Both the position numbers and the translations under genes were made by a program. The notes under the pieces are model-generated. The model did not search any database and was not told the origin of the DNA. It saw only the letters and a list, made by a program, of their open reading frames with translations. From Oscillospiraceae bacterium (GTDB taxonomy: Bacteria; Bacillota; Clostridia; Oscillospirales; Oscillospiraceae): DNA of 64,000 nucleotides. The DNA is taken from the NCBI GenBank assembly GCA_015068455.1, contig SVKO01000005.1, forward strand, positions 1 through 64,000, written 5' to 3'. Shown one piece after another: positions 54,813-63,992 of the stretch; positions within the stretch are counted from its first letter, which is position 1, and the number at the start of each line of letters is the position of its first letter.

Positions 54813-56078
54813 TTAAATGATTGCTTTGAGTGCGCGCGCTCCGATATCGGAGCGGCGGTAGGCGTTTTCAAACTGAACGCCGTCGGCCAGACGATAGGCT
54901 TCGTCAATGGCCTCACGAAGGGTCGGGGCAACGGCGGTGGTACCGGTGACGCGGCCGCCGTTGGTGAGCAGCACGCCGTTGACGATTTTTGCGCCGGCGA
55001 CAAAGGTATGCGCCTTTGCCTCGGGGGTGAACGCCATGGGCAGGCCCTTCTGATAGGCCTCGGGATACCCCTTGGAGGCGGTGACCACGCAGCAGGCGCA
55101 TCCGTCGTTGAATCGGACCTCGGTATCGGCCAGGGTGCCGTCGGTGGTGGACTGCATGATGGTCAGCAGATCGCTCTCCAGCAGGGGCAGCACCACCTGG
55201 GTCTCGGGATCGCCGAAGCGGCAGTTGTACTCGATGACCTTCGGGCCCTTGTCCGTGAGCATCAGACCGAAGTACAGGCAGCCGGTGAAGGGGCGGCCTT
55301 CGGCATTCATGGCTTCGATGGTGGGAAGGAAGATCTCGCGCATGCACTGCTCGGCGATCTCCGGGGTGTAATAGGGATTCGGGGCGACGGCGCCCATGCC
55401 GCCGGTGTTCAGGCCTGTATCGTTGTCGCCGACGCGCTTGTGGTCCATGGAGGAGACCATGGGCTTGATGCACTTGCCGTCGGTGAAAGCCAGTACGGAG
55501 ACCTCGGGGCCTTCCAGGAATTCCTCGATGACCACGGTAGAGCCGCTTTTGCCGAATTTGGCGTTCTGCATCATATCGACGACGGCCTGCTTGGCCTCAT
55601 CACGGGTCTGGGCGATGATGACGCCCTTGCCCAGGGCCAGGCCGTCGGCCTTGACCACGGTGGGGATGGGGGCGGTATCCAGATAGGATAACGCCTCGTC
55701 CATATCGGTGAAGATGGCATATTCGGCAGTGGGAATGCCGTATTTGTGCATCAGCTTCTTGGCAAAAGCCTTGCTGCCTTCGATGATGGCGGCGTTTTTC
55801 TTCGGACCGAAGCAGGGGATACCCAGCTCGTTCAGCATATCCACGCAGCCGGCCACCAGGGGATCGTCCGGGGCGACGACGGCGTAGTCGATGTCATGGG
55901 TGGCTGCAAAGGCACGGATTGCGGGCAGGTCGGTGGCTGCGATGGCAACACATTCGGCCTCCTGTGCCATGCCGCCGTTGCCGGGCAGGGCGTAAATCAG
56001 CTCTACGTCAGGGTTTTTCTTGAGGGAGCGGATGATGGCATGTTCTCTGCCGCCGCCGCCGATCAGCATCAATTTCAT
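54813..56078 (-). CDS. purD: Phosphoribosylamine-glycine ligase
   Basis: ATP-grasp enzyme making GAR from phosphoribosylamine, glycine and ATP. 421 aa. The N-terminal GGGGREHAI motif (7-15), an ATP-grasp core with VIEEFLEGPEVSVLAF (about 185-200), and the ligand motif EYNCRFGDPETQ (about 280-292) are intact. Gaps of 9 and 11 bases to its neighbours. Confidence 0.97.
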   Translation of the reverse strand: MKLMLIGGGGREHAIIRSLKKNPDVELIYALPGNGGMAQEAECVAIAATDLPAIRAFAATHDIDYAVVAPDDPLVAGCVDMLNELGIPCFGPKKNAAIIEGSKAFAKKLMHKYGIPTAEYAIFTDMDEALSYLDTAPIPTVVKADGLALGKGVIIAQTRDEAKQAVVDMMQNAKFGKSGSTVVIEEFLEGPEVSVLAFTDGKCIKPMVSSMDHKRVGDNDTGLNTGGMGAVAPNPYYTPEIAEQCMREIFLPTIEAMNAEGRPFTGCLYFGLMLTDKGPKVIEYNCRFGDPETQVVLPLLESDLLTIMQSTTDGTLADTEVRFNDGCACCVVTASKGYPEAYQKGLPMAFTPEAKAHTFVAGAKIVNGVLLTNGGRVTGTTAVAPTLREAIDEAYRLADGVQFENAYRRSDIGARALKAII

Positions 56079-56089
56079 AGGATTACCTC

Positions 56090-57274
56090 TTAGTGGTGGA
56101 ACAGGCGCATGCCGGTAAAGGCCATGACCATGCCGTAGTCGTCGCAGGCCTGGATGACCAGGTCGTCACGGATGGAGCCGCCGGGCTCGGCAATGTAGCT
56201 GACGCCGGACTTCCTGGCGCGCTTGATGTTGTCGGAGAAGGGGAAGAAGGCGTCGGAGCCCAGGCTCACGCCGGTGAAGGTGGCAAGGAAGGCTTCCTTG
56301 TCCGCCTGGGTCAGGGGTTCGGGGCGCTCGGTGAAGTAATTCTGCCAGATGCCCTCGGCGCAGACGTCCTCTTCGTTGCCGTTGATGTAGCCGTCGATGA
56401 CGTTGTCGCGCTCCGGCCGCTTGAGATCGGCGCGGAAGGGAAGACCCAGGGTCTTCGGATGCTGACGCAGGAACCAGGTGTCGGCCTTGGAGCCCGCCAG
56501 GCGGGTGCAGTGGATGCGGCTCTGCTGGCCGGCGCCCACGCCGATGGCCTGGCCGTCGTAGGCGAAGCACACGGAGTTGGACTGGGTGTACTTCAGGGTG
56601 ATGAGGGCGACGATCAGGTCGCGCTTGGCTTCGGCGGGCAGGTTCTTGTTCTTGGTGACGATATTGGAAAGCAGATCCTCGTCGATCTTGAAGTTGTTGC
56701 GGCCCTGCTGGAAGGTGATGCCGAACACCTGCTTGCATTCCTGCTCCGCGGGGACATAGTCCGGATCGATGGCAACCACGTTGTAGCCGCCCTTGCGCTT
56801 GGTCTTGAGGATCTCCAGAGCCTCGGGCTCATAGCCCGGGGCGATGACGCCGTCGGAAACCTCGCGGGCGATGAGCTTGGCGGTAGGCACGTCGCAGACA
56901 TCGGACAGAGCGACCCAGTCGCCGAAGGAGCACATGCGGTCGGTGCCGCGGGCTCTGGCATAGGCGCAGGCCAGGGGAGAGGAATCCAGCTCCGGCAGAT
57001 CGTCCACGAAGCAGGCCTTCTTCAGGGCCTCGGGCAGGGGGATGCCGACCGCGGCGGAGGTGGGGGAGACGTGCTTGAAGCTGGTGACAGCCACGAGGCC
57101 GGTGGCCTGCTTGAGCTCCTTGACCAGCTGCCAGGAGTTCAGCGCATCCAGGAAATTGATGTAGCCGGGACGGCCGTTGAGAATGGTGATGGGCAGCTCG
57201 CTGCCGTCTTCCATGTAGATCTTCGAGGGCTTCTGATTGGGGTTGCAGCCGTATTTCAGTTCAAATTCTTTCAT
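56090..57274 (-). CDS. purH: AICAR formyltransferase, stand-alone (PurH C-terminal half type)
   Basis: Transfers a formyl group from 10-formyl-THF to AICAR. At 394 aa it holds only the AICAR transformylase part; the N-terminal IMP cyclohydrolase half of normal PurH (about 520 aa) is absent. Recognisable segments: ELKYGCNPNQ, TSFKHVSPTSAA with the catalytic Lys-His pair (about 67-68) and KYTQSNSVCFA...GAGQQSRIHC. Cyclisation to IMP would be done by the PurO-like domain encoded 11 bases upstream. Confidence 0.93.
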   Translation of the reverse strand: MKEFELKYGCNPNQKPSKIYMEDGSELPITILNGRPGYINFLDALNSWQLVKELKQATGLVAVTSFKHVSPTSAAVGIPLPEALKKACFVDDLPELDSSPLACAYARARGTDRMCSFGDWVALSDVCDVPTAKLIAREVSDGVIAPGYEPEALEILKTKRKGGYNVVAIDPDYVPAEQECKQVFGITFQQGRNNFKIDEDLLSNIVTKNKNLPAEAKRDLIVALITLKYTQSNSVCFAYDGQAIGVGAGQQSRIHCTRLAGSKADTWFLRQHPKTLGLPFRADLKRPERDNVIDGYINGNEEDVCAEGIWQNYFTERPEPLTQADKEAFLATFTGVSLGSDAFFPFSDNIKRARKSGVSYIAEPGGSIRDDLVIQACDDYGMVMAFTGMRLFHH

Positions 57275-57285
57275 TTTGCTCCTCC

Positions 57286-58608
57286 TCAGACGTTTTTGTT
57301 CACAAGGCGGTCGGCAGACTCGCCGGTTTTCAGATCAATAAAGCGCACATACAGTGAGATCTTGTTCTCCGCGTCGAGATTGTTCCAGATCTCGTCGGTG
57401 AAGGCATCGATGTCGTCGGGGATGGCGACGCGCTCAGGCTCGCCCTGGAAGGTGGGGATCACGGGGTTGCCGTCGCAGACGTAGGTATGGATGAAGTGGC
57501 CCAGGCCTGCGGCCGCACCGTAGGTATAGGTGAAGCGGTTGCAGAAGGTGCCCTCGGCGTCGCCGCTCTTGAGGATGCTCATTTCATAAGTGAAGTCGCC
57601 GGGCACAAAGTGAGCGATGCCGCTGATGCGGGGGGTCCAGTTGGGACCGTCCGGCTCGAACTCGCGGGTGGTCAGAGCCTCGGAGAAGGTTTTTCCTTCG
57701 GCCACGAAGTCATAGATGGTGTCGGTCTGGTTGCCGTTGGTAACGATCAGATCACTGCCGATGGACCGCAGGGCGGCATAGATGATGAGGGAGGGGTCCT
57801 GCACCTTGCTGGCGTCGAAGGGCTCGGTGAAAACTTCGCCGTTTTTCTGCGTAAAGATGCGGTTGCGGCTGTTGGCGCTGCGGCCCATGATGAAGTAGGC
57901 GACGGCTGCCTTGGTGCCGTCGGCGGTTTTGCCGATGACGATGCCGCGGCCGGGATAGCGGTTGCCGTTCAGACGGCTGCCGATGGAAGGGATCTCGTAG
58001 ACGTTCATTTTACTCCTCCTGATTCTTTCGCTGATCAGCTCCGCCGCCTGGGGCAGGAGCTGCCATTCTGCCTGTTCCATAACTCTTCTCTGCAGGGTTT
58101 TCGGGGTATCGCCGGGCTCCACAGCCACGGCCTTCTGGGCGATGATCTCGCCCCCGTCGGGGATCTCGTTGACAAAGTGCACCGTGGCGCCGGTGAGCTT
58201 GACGCCCCGGGCCAGGGCCTCCTCATGCACCCGCAGGCCGTAATACCCCTTGCCGCAGAAGGCGGGGATGAGGCTGGGGTGGATGTTGAGGATGCGGTTG
58301 GGATAGCGCCTGGTGAAGTCTTCGCTCAGGATGGTGAGGAAGCCTGCCAGGATGATGAGCTCGATGCCGTTTGCCTCCAGGGTGGAGACGAGCTTTTCTT
58401 CAAAGGCCGCCTGGCTCTGAAATGCCTTGCGCTCGACGGCCAGGGCGGGGATGCCGGCGTTCTGTGCCCGGGTGAGAGCGTAAGCGCCCGCCTGGGAGGA
58501 GACCACCAGCACGATCTGCCCTGCCTTCAAATCGGCGTCGATGAGCGCCTGGAGATTGGTGCCGCCGCCGGAGACCAGCACGGCGATCTTCGTCCGGTCG
58601 TTCAGCAT
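57286..58608 (-). CDS. Fusion of GAR formyltransferase (PurN) and PurO-type IMP cyclohydrolase
   Basis: 440 aa in one frame. Residues 1-200 are Pur[25 protein letters not shown] with the Asn and His catalytic residues near 106-108, and PDGGEI. From Met201 (58008) to the end is an archaeal-type PurO-like IMP cyclohydrolase ([49 protein letters not shown]). The junction codons for R-R-S-K are exactly AGG AGG AGT AAA in front of ATG 58008, a perfect ribosome binding site, so the enzymes were separate genes that lost the purN stop, and a 240-aa free PurO may still be made. It is adjacent to the stand-alone AICAR formyltransferase. Confidence 0.9.
   Translation of the reverse strand: MLNDRTKIAVLVSGGGTNLQALIDADLKAGQIVLVVSSQAGAYALTRAQNAGIPALAVERKAFQSQAAFEEKLVSTLEANGIELIILAGFLTILSEDFTRRYPNRILNIHPSLIPAFCGKGYYGLRVHEEALARGVKLTGATVHFVNEIPDGGEIIAQKAVAVEPGDTPKTLQRRVMEQAEWQLLPQAAELISERIRRSKMNVYEIPSIGSRLNGNRYPGRGIVIGKTADGTKAAVAYFIMGRSANSRNRIFTQKNGEVFTEPFDASKVQDPSLIIYAALRSIGSDLIVTNGNQTDTIYDFVAEGKTFSEALTTREFEPDGPNWTPRISGIAHFVPGDFTYEMSILKSGDAEGTFCNRFTYTYGAAAGLGHFIHTYVCDGNPVIPTFQGEPERVAIPDDIDAFTDEIWNNLDAENKISLYVRFIDLKTGESADRLVNKNV
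58012..58020 (-). promoter_or_regulatory. Internal ribosome binding site at the PurN-PurO junction
   Basis: AGGAGGAGT on the minus strand ends 3 bases before ATG 58008, a 6-base spacing from the GGAGG core. It is in frame inside the fusion and likely allows independent translation of the cyclohydrolase. Confidence 0.75.
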
Positions 58609-59645
58609 AGGATCACGCCCTCCTCGGATTCGACGAGCTCGCCCATGATGTAGGCGTCCTCGCCGGCGGCGCGAAGGATATCCACGGCTCTGCCGGCGTC
58701 TTCCTTCGCCACGACGACGCTCATGCCCGCGCCCATATTGAAGGTGTTGAACATGTCGCGCCGGGGGATGTTGCCCTTTTCGGCGATCAGATCGAAGATG
58801 GGCAGAACGCGCACGGCGCTTTCGTCGATCTTCGCGCTCAGGCCGGATTTGAGGCAGCGGGGGATGTTTTCAAAGAAGCCGCCGCCGGTGATATGGCTGA
58901 TGCCCTTGACCGTGACCTGCTCGAGCAGGGCCAGGATGGGCTTGACATAGATTTTGGTGGGGGTCAGCAGGCATTCGCCCAGGCTCTGACCGCCGAGGCG
59001 CTCCACGGGCGCCAGCAGATCAGCGCTGGACACCTGGAAGACCTTGCGCACCAGAGAGAAGCCGTTGGAGTGTACGCCGGAGGAGGGAAGCGCGATCACC
59101 ACGTCGCCGGGGATCATGGTTTCCTTGTTGATGATGCGGTCCTTATCCACGACTCCGACACAAAAGCCCGCCAGGTCGTATTCGTTGGCGGGATAGAAGC
59201 CGGGCATTTCGGCGGTTTCGCCGCCGATGAGCGCAGCGCCGGACTGGACGCAGCCCTCGGCCACACCGCCGACGATGTCGGCGATGCGCTCGGGGATATT
59301 GCGCCCGCAGGCGATATAATCCAGGAAGAACAGGGGCTTGGCGCCGCAGCAGATCACGTCGTTGACGCACATCGCCACGCAGTCGATGCCCACGGTGTCG
59401 TGCTTGTCCAGCAGAAAAGCGATTTTCAGTTTGGTGCCCACGCCGTCGGTTCCGCTGACCAGCACGGGCTTGGAGATGCCGGTGAGATCCAGGGGGAACA
59501 GGCCGCCGAAGCCGCCGATGCCGGTGTCGGCGCCGGTCATGGTGCGGGCGATATGGGACTTCATGAGCTCAACGGCCCGGTAGCCGGCGGTGATATCCAC
59601 GCCGGCGGCTGCGTAAGAGTCAGATCGGGATCGTTCGTTCGCCAT
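58602..59645 (-). CDS. purM: Phosphoribosylformylglycinamidine cyclo-ligase
   Basis: Makes AIR from FGAM and ATP. 347 aa from ATG 59645 with GGAAAGGAG upstream; the longer frame to 59672 reaches into purF. The GIGGFGGLF segment, the [12 protein letters not shown] motif and [11 protein letters not shown] are typical. Its stop overlaps the start of the purN-purO gene by 7 bases. Confidence 0.96.
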   Translation of the reverse strand: MANERSRSDSYAAAGVDITAGYRAVELMKSHIARTMTGADTGIGGFGGLFPLDLTGISKPVLVSGTDGVGTKLKIAFLLDKHDTVGIDCVAMCVNDVICCGAKPLFFLDYIACGRNIPERIADIVGGVAEGCVQSGAALIGGETAEMPGFYPANEYDLAGFCVGVVDKDRIINKETMIPGDVVIALPSSGVHSNGFSLVRKVFQVSSADLLAPVERLGGQSLGECLLTPTKIYVKPILALLEQVTVKGISHITGGGFFENIPRCLKSGLSAKIDESAVRVLPIFDLIAEKGNIPRRDMFNTFNMGAGMSVVVAKEDAGRAVDILRAAGEDAYIMGELVESEEGVILC

Positions 59646-59650
59646 GTCCG

Positions 59651-61075
59651 TTACTCCTTTCCGTTCCAGCAATAGGTGCAGATTTTGCAGCGGTCCAGGC
59701 CGATGGCCTCGGCAACGCCGTCCAGGGATTGGTATTCCAGCGAAGAGAAGTGCATTTTTTCACAGATGGCCTGCCGCAGCTTCTTTCCGCGTTCGGTGTT
59801 GGTATCGGTGTATTCGTCGAGATGCTCGAAGCCCTCTTCTCCCTCCAGCTCCATGATGACGGATCTGGCCAGCAGCTCCATATCGGAGGTGGCACGGGAG
59901 AAGTTCAGGTACTTGCAGCCATAGAGGATGGGCGGGCATGCCGAGCGGATATGGACCTCTTTTGCGCCGTTTTCATAGAGGAATTCCACGGTTTCGCGCA
60001 GCTGGGTGCCGCGCACGATGCTGTCGTCCACGAACAGAAGTTTCTTGCCGCGAATCAGCTCATGCACAGGGACCTGCTTCATCTTGGCAACCATGGCCCG
60101 CTCGTCCTGGTTGGGGGGCATGAAGCTCCGGGGCCAGGTGGGCGTGTACTTGATGAAGGGACGGGCGAAGGGAACGCCGCTCTCATTGGCGTAGCCGATG
60201 GCATGGGGGGTGCCGGAATCGGGAACGCCGCCCACATAGTCGATGTCCTGTGCGGTACCGTTTTCGCGATCTGCCATGGCCATAAGATGGCCGTTGCGAT
60301 AGCGCATGACCTCCACGTTCACACCCTCGTAGGTGGAAGTGGGATAGCCGTAGTAGGTCCAGAGGAACGCGCAGATCTTCATTTCTTTCTGCGGCGGGAC
60401 CAGGACTTCAATGCCTTCGGGGGTGATCTCCACCACCTCGCCGGGGCCGAGCTCGCGCACCGGCTCATAGCCCAGCTTCGTATAGGAGAAGGGCTCCAGG
60501 GCGACGCAGTAGCCGTCCTCATTTTTGCCGATGGACAGGGGCAGGCGGCCGAAACGGTCGCGGGCGGCGATCAGATGGCCGCCCTCCTTGAGAATGAGGA
60601 TCGTGGCAGTGCCCTCAATGACGTTCTGTGCAAAGCGGATGCCGTCGGCAAAATTGCTCTTCTGGTCGATCATGGCCGCAGTCAGCTCGTTGGCGTTGAC
60701 TCTGCCGCCGGTCATCACGTCGAAATGGCCGCCGCTGAAGGAGAGATACTGCTTCATCAGCTCCGGGCCGTTGTGGATGACGCCGATGGTGCTGATGGCG
60801 TACAGTCCGAGGTTCGAGTGGATCAAAAGCGGCTGGGGATCGGTGTCGCTGATGCACCCGATGGCGGCGTTGCCGCTCATCTCCGAGCCCACATGCTCGA
60901 ATTTTGTGCGGAACGGAGAGTTTTCGATGTTGTGGATCTCCCGCTGCAGACCCAGCTCCGGGTCATAAGCAGCCATACCCGCCCGGCGGGTACCGAGATG
61001 GGAGTGATAGTCTGTGCCGAAAAAGACGTCTAAAATACAGTTTCTTCGGGAGGTGACTCCGAAAATACCACCCAT
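59651..61075 (-). CDS. purF: Amidophosphoribosyltransferase lacking the N-terminal cysteine
   Basis: 474 aa. The C-terminal phosphoribosyltransferase part is complete: [24 protein letters not shown], and the PRPP loop [12 protein letters not shown] (about 353-364). The N-terminal Ntn glutaminase fold is also present ([22 protein letters not shown]), but the residue after Met, normally the catalytic Cys of CGIVG, is Gly (MGGIFG), with no upstream alternative start. Similar G-G-I/F-F-G proteins are, from memory, frequent in clostridia and Bacteroides. It may use ammonia directly or another nucleophile (Cys13 is a candidate). AGGAGG precedes the start. Confidence 0.9.
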   Translation of the reverse strand: MGGIFGVTSRRNCILDVFFGTDYHSHLGTRRAGMAAYDPELGLQREIHNIENSPFRTKFEHVGSEMSGNAAIGCISDTDPQPLLIHSNLGLYAISTIGVIHNGPELMKQYLSFSGGHFDVMTGGRVNANELTAAMIDQKSNFADGIRFAQNVIEGTATILILKEGGHLIAARDRFGRLPLSIGKNEDGYCVALEPFSYTKLGYEPVRELGPGEVVEITPEGIEVLVPPQKEMKICAFLWTYYGYPTSTYEGVNVEVMRYRNGHLMAMADRENGTAQDIDYVGGVPDSGTPHAIGYANESGVPFARPFIKYTPTWPRSFMPPNQDERAMVAKMKQVPVHELIRGKKLLFVDDSIVRGTQLRETVEFLYENGAKEVHIRSACPPILYGCKYLNFSRATSDMELLARSVIMELEGEEGFEHLDEYTDTNTERGKKLRQAICEKMHFSSLEYQSLDGVAEAIGLDRCKICTYCWNGKE

Positions 61076-61090
61076 GGTTCAGCCTCCTGC

Positions 61091-61798
61091 TCAGGCGCCG
61101 AAAACACGGCGCATCATCTCGTTGTAAGCGTCCTCGATGCCGCCGAGATCCCGGCGGAAGCGGTCCTTGTCGAGCTTTTCACCGGTGGTGGCGTCCCAGA
61201 AGCGGCAGGTGTCGGGGCTGATTTCGTCGGCCAGCACCAGGCTGCCGTCGGACAGGCGGCCGAACTCCAGCTTGAAGTCGATCAGGCGGACGTTCAGGCT
61301 GAGGAAGAAGGCCTTGAGGACCTCGTTGACCTTGAGCGCCATGGCGCGGATGGCGTCGATCTCTTCCTTTGTGGCCAGCTTGAGGGCCAGCGCGTGGGAA
61401 TCGTTCAGCAGGGGATCGTGCAGGTCGTCGTTCTTATAGGAAAACTCGAAGGTGGGCTCGTCAAAGACGATGCCCTCTTCCACGCCGTAGCGCTGGGCAA
61501 AGTGACCGGCGGAGACATTGCGCACGATGACTTCCAGAGGCACGATGGAGACCTTCTTGACCACAGTCTCGCGGTCGTTGAGCTCCTTTACGAAGTGGGT
61601 GGGCACACCCTCTTTTTCCAGAAGCTGCATGAGGAAATTGGACATGCGATTGTTGATGGCGCCTTTGCCGGCGATGGTGCCCTTCTTGAGACCGTCGAGG
61701 GCGGTGGCGTCGTCCTTGTAGGAGACGATGACCAGGTCAGGGTCCTCGGTCGCATAGACCTTCTTGGCTTTTCCTTCGTAAAGCTGTTCTTTTTTCAT
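61091..61798 (-). CDS. purC: SAICAR synthetase
   Basis: Joins CAIR and aspartate with ATP. 235 aa, the usual bacterial length. N-terminal [15 protein letters not shown] (6-20) and the [18 protein letters not shown] and [14 protein letters not shown] motifs are intact. It lies between purE and purF with gaps of 12 and 15 bases. Confidence 0.97.
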   Translation of the reverse strand: MKKEQLYEGKAKKVYATEDPDLVIVSYKDDATALDGLKKGTIAGKGAINNRMSNFLMQLLEKEGVPTHFVKELNDRETVVKKVSIVPLEVIVRNVSAGHFAQRYGVEEGIVFDEPTFEFSYKNDDLHDPLLNDSHALALKLATKEEIDAIRAMALKVNEVLKAFFLSLNVRLIDFKLEFGRLSDGSLVLADEISPDTCRFWDATTGEKLDKDRFRRDLGGIEDAYNEMMRRVFGA

Positions 61799-61810
61799 AA
61801 CGTATCTCCT

Positions 61811-62305
61811 TTACACGTTGAATTGCTTTGCAATGGCCTCATCGGCCTCAATGACTTTTTCGCGGCCCTTTGCCCGGGCGGCATCGAGCTTTTCGGCGAG
61901 GGCGGGATCGCTGACCGCCAGGATCTGAATACATAACAAAGCGGCATTCACAGCCCCGTCGATGGCGACAGTTGCCACCGGGATCCCGGAGGGCATCTGT
62001 ACCGTAGAGAGAAGAGCGTCAATGCCGTCTAATTTTTTTGCTGAGACAGGCAGACCGATCACGGGCAGGGTGGTCCTGGCCGCAATGGCTCCCGCAAGAT
62101 GCGCCGCCATGCCGGCGGCGGCAATGATTGCGCCGAAACCCGCCTTCCGGGCGCCGGAGGCAAACTGCGCAGCCTCGTCGGGCGTTCTGTGGGCAGACAT
62201 GACGCGGACTTCGCAGGGTACGCCGAAGTCACGCAGCGTGGTCACAGCTTTCTCGACCACCGGACAGTCGCTGGCGCTGCCCATGATAATGGCAACCTTT
62301 TTCAT
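61811..62305 (-). CDS. purE: N5-CAIR mutase / AIR carboxylase
   Basis: Carboxylates AIR (directly or through N5-CAIR). 164 aa. [13 protein letters not shown] (8-20), SAHRTPDE (41-48) and [12 protein letters not shown] are class I-like motifs; the loop is [11 protein letters not shown] where class I enzymes have AGGAAHLPG. No purK is in this operon, so either purK is elsewhere or the enzyme uses CO2 directly. First gene of the operon, behind the riboswitch. Confidence 0.95.
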   Translation of the reverse strand: MKKVAIIMGSASDCPVVEKAVTTLRDFGVPCEVRVMSAHRTPDEAAQFASGARKAGFGAIIAAAGMAAHLAGAIAARTTLPVIGLPVSAKKLDGIDALLSTVQMPSGIPVATVAIDGAVNAALLCIQILAVSDPALAEKLDAARAKGREKVIEADEAIAKQFNV

Positions 62306-62328
62306 AATGTATCCCCCCTAAATACGTG

Positions 62329-62377
62329 AAAAAACGGACACTCCGACCCAAGCCGGAATGCCCAGACGGTCGGCATC
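62329..62377 (-). terminator. Riboswitch-controlled terminator before purE
   Basis: On the minus strand CCGACC (62375-62370) pairs with GGGTCGG (62350-62344 region), and TTTTTT follows at 62334-62329. The left arm is the GCCGACCGTC part of the aptamer's 3' domain, so aptamer folding and termination exclude each other, predicting an ON switch with ligand. Confidence 0.7.
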
Positions 62378-62446
62378 TGATGAATCAGACTGTGTTCCTC
62401 CGTTCCCGTGTGGTGACCCACGTTTCCGTCAGTGGCGGAGGAGCTT
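62359..62446 (-). promoter_or_regulatory. Probable ZTP (pfl) riboswitch of the purine operon
   Basis: Read on the minus strand: a P1 stem CCTCCG...CGGAGG encloses ACTGACGG, then GTGGGTCACCACACGGGAACGG, and after a variable linker the 3' hairpin GCCGACCGTCTGGGCA. This matches the pfl/ZTP plan as I know it (ACUGGCG, GUGGG...CCAC, GGGGA, then CCGCCUGGGC pairing as a pseudoknot). It lies directly before purE, a usual location. ZTP/ZMP accumulates when 10-formyl-THF is short, and binding would prevent termination. Confidence 0.82.
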
Positions 62447-62454
62447 CCAGCATC

Positions 62455-62483
62455 AGTATATCATGCGCGCGATTTATTTCCAA
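62455..62483 (-). promoter_or_regulatory. Promoter of the purine operon
   Basis: On the minus strand TTGGAA (62483-62478), 17 bases, TATACT (62460-62455). Transcription would start about 62448, right at the beginning of the aptamer. Confidence 0.7.
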
Positions 62484-62641
62484 TAGCGCAGAACGGAGAA
62501 TATTTTCGAAAAAAAAAGCCCCTTTTTGACTGTTTTGACAACATATATGGGAACTTAAGTACAAAAACCACAAAATATTGTTTTCTTTGGCCTTTTTTTT
62601 ACCGATACTGTACAAGATTTGGAAAAGAAAGCCGCTTTGGC
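62484..62641. other. AT-rich intergenic spacer between divergent purine and pyrimidine genes
   Basis: This stretch holds A and T runs (A9 near 62510, T8 near 62593) and two extra TTGACT/TTGACA hexamers (62526, 62535) without well-spaced -10 boxes. No gene, repeat or further RNA structure was recognised. Confidence 0.55.
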
Positions 62642-62670
62642 TTGACTTTAGACTGCCGGCATGATATTCT
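62642..62670 (+). promoter_or_regulatory. Promoter of pyrC
   Basis: TTGACT (62642-62647), 17 bases, TATTCT (62665-62670). The predicted leader of about 40 bases is too short for a PyrR attenuator, and none is visible. Confidence 0.7.
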
Positions 62671-62717
62671 GTGAAAAATCCAAAATCCGGATTCACGTCC
62701 GGGAAAGGAGCGCCCAA

Positions 62718-63992
62718 ATGGACTGTTTGTTTTCCAACGCATATGTCTTTCGCGCCGGCGCCCTTGCCGCCGGAGATGTCCGTGTCCGTGACGGCCGTAT
62801 CATTCCTGTCGATGATTCCGGCGACCCCGATCAGGTGTTTGACTGCAGCGGTTTATTATTGCTACCCGGTTTCGCAGATGTACATGTACATTTGCGTGAG
62901 CCGGGGTTTTCTTATAAGGAGACCATTGCCGACGGTTCCCTGGCGGCTGCACGGGGCGGTTATACCACCGTATGCGCCATGCCGAACCTTGCCCCGGCGC
63001 CGGACAGTCTTGCAAATCTGGAGCAGGAGCTGTCCATCATCCGGCGGGATGCAAAGATCCGCGTGATTCCCTACGGCACCATCACGGCGGGCAGGGCAGG
63101 GGAGCGGCTTTCAGACATGGGGGCCATGGCGCCCTATGTCGCGGGCTTTTCCGACGACGGCAGCGGCGTACAGACCGATGAGATCATGCTGGAGGCCATG
63201 CGCCGCGCCAGAGATCTCGGCAAACTGATCGTCGCCCATTGCGAGGACAACCGCCTGCTGCACGGCGGCTATATCCACGACGGCAAATATGCCAGGGAAC
63301 ACGGACACAGCGGCATCAGCAGCGAATCCGAATGGCGGCAGATCGCGCGCGATCTGGAGCTTGTCGCAAAGACCGGCTGCGGCTATCATGTGTGTCATGT
63401 CTCCACGAAGCAGAGCGTGGAGCTTATCCGGCAGGCGAAGCGCAGCGGACTGGACGTCACCTGCGAGACCGCGCCGCATTATCTGCTTTTATGCGAAGAT
63501 GATCTGCAGGAGGACGGCAGATTCAAAATGAATCCGCCCCTGCGTGCCTTCGATGATATGGATGCGCTGATCGAGGGCGTTTGCGACGGCACGATCGATA
63601 TGATCGCCACGGATCACGCCCCCCACAGCGCTGAGGAAAAATCCCGGGGTCTGGAGAAAAGCGCCATGGGGATCGTTGGTCTGGAGACGGCGTTTGCGCT
63701 GCTTTTCTCCGGGATGGTGCTCTCAAAGGTCCTTCCTTTCAGCAGACTCATGGAGCTGCTGCACGACGCCCCGTGCCGCCGGTTCGGGATCGACGGCGGA
63801 CTGGAAATCGGAGACCGGGCCGATCTGACCGTGTTTGACGTGGGCGCTTCTTACCGCATCGATCCGTCTGAATTCGTTTCCAAGGGCAAAAGCACGCCCT
63901 TTGCCGGTTTTCAGGTCTGCGGCCGCTGCCGCATGACCGTCAGCGCAGGAAAAATCGCCTGGTCCGACGGGACCCTGGAGGGAAAACATTGA
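62718..63992 (+). CDS. pyrC: Dihydroorotase
   Basis: Closes carbamoyl-aspartate to dihydroorotate in pyrimidine synthesis. 424 aa from ATG 62718 (AAAGGAG upstream; the ATG at 62661 is in the promoter). Type I dihydroorotase features: metal-binding DVHVHLREPGF (about 54-64), the substrate-binding motif C-A-M-P-N near 90, metal histidines in VAHCED (about 175) and CHVSTKQ (about 228), and the catalytic Asp in ATDHAPH (about 300). It is the start of a pyr operon running out of the window. Confidence 0.96.
   Translation: MDCLFSNAYVFRAGALAAGDVRVRDGRIIPVDDSGDPDQVFDCSGLLLLPGFADVHVHLREPGFSYKETIADGSLAAARGGYTTVCAMPNLAPAPDSLANLEQELSIIRRDAKIRVIPYGTITAGRAGERLSDMGAMAPYVAGFSDDGSGVQTDEIMLEAMRRARDLGKLIVAHCEDNRLLHGGYIHDGKYAREHGHSGISSESEWRQIARDLELVAKTGCGYHVCHVSTKQSVELIRQAKRSGLDVTCETAPHYLLLCEDDLQEDGRFKMNPPLRAFDDMDALIEGVCDGTIDMIATDHAPHSAEEKSRGLEKSAMGIVGLETAFALLFSGMVLSKVLPFSRLMELLHDAPCRRFGIDGGLEIGDRADLTVFDVGASYRIDPSEFVSKGKSTPFAGFQVCGRCRMTVSAGKIAWSDGTLEGKH

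Noticed and set aside
52386-55691. 1101-codon open frame on the plus strand opposite purL and purD
   Set aside because: Same antisense effect; the minus-strand genes are unmistakable. Other long opposite frames (15236-17089, 20970-22973, 22895-24763, 47258-49210, 49577-51124, 56093-57484) were left out for the same reason.
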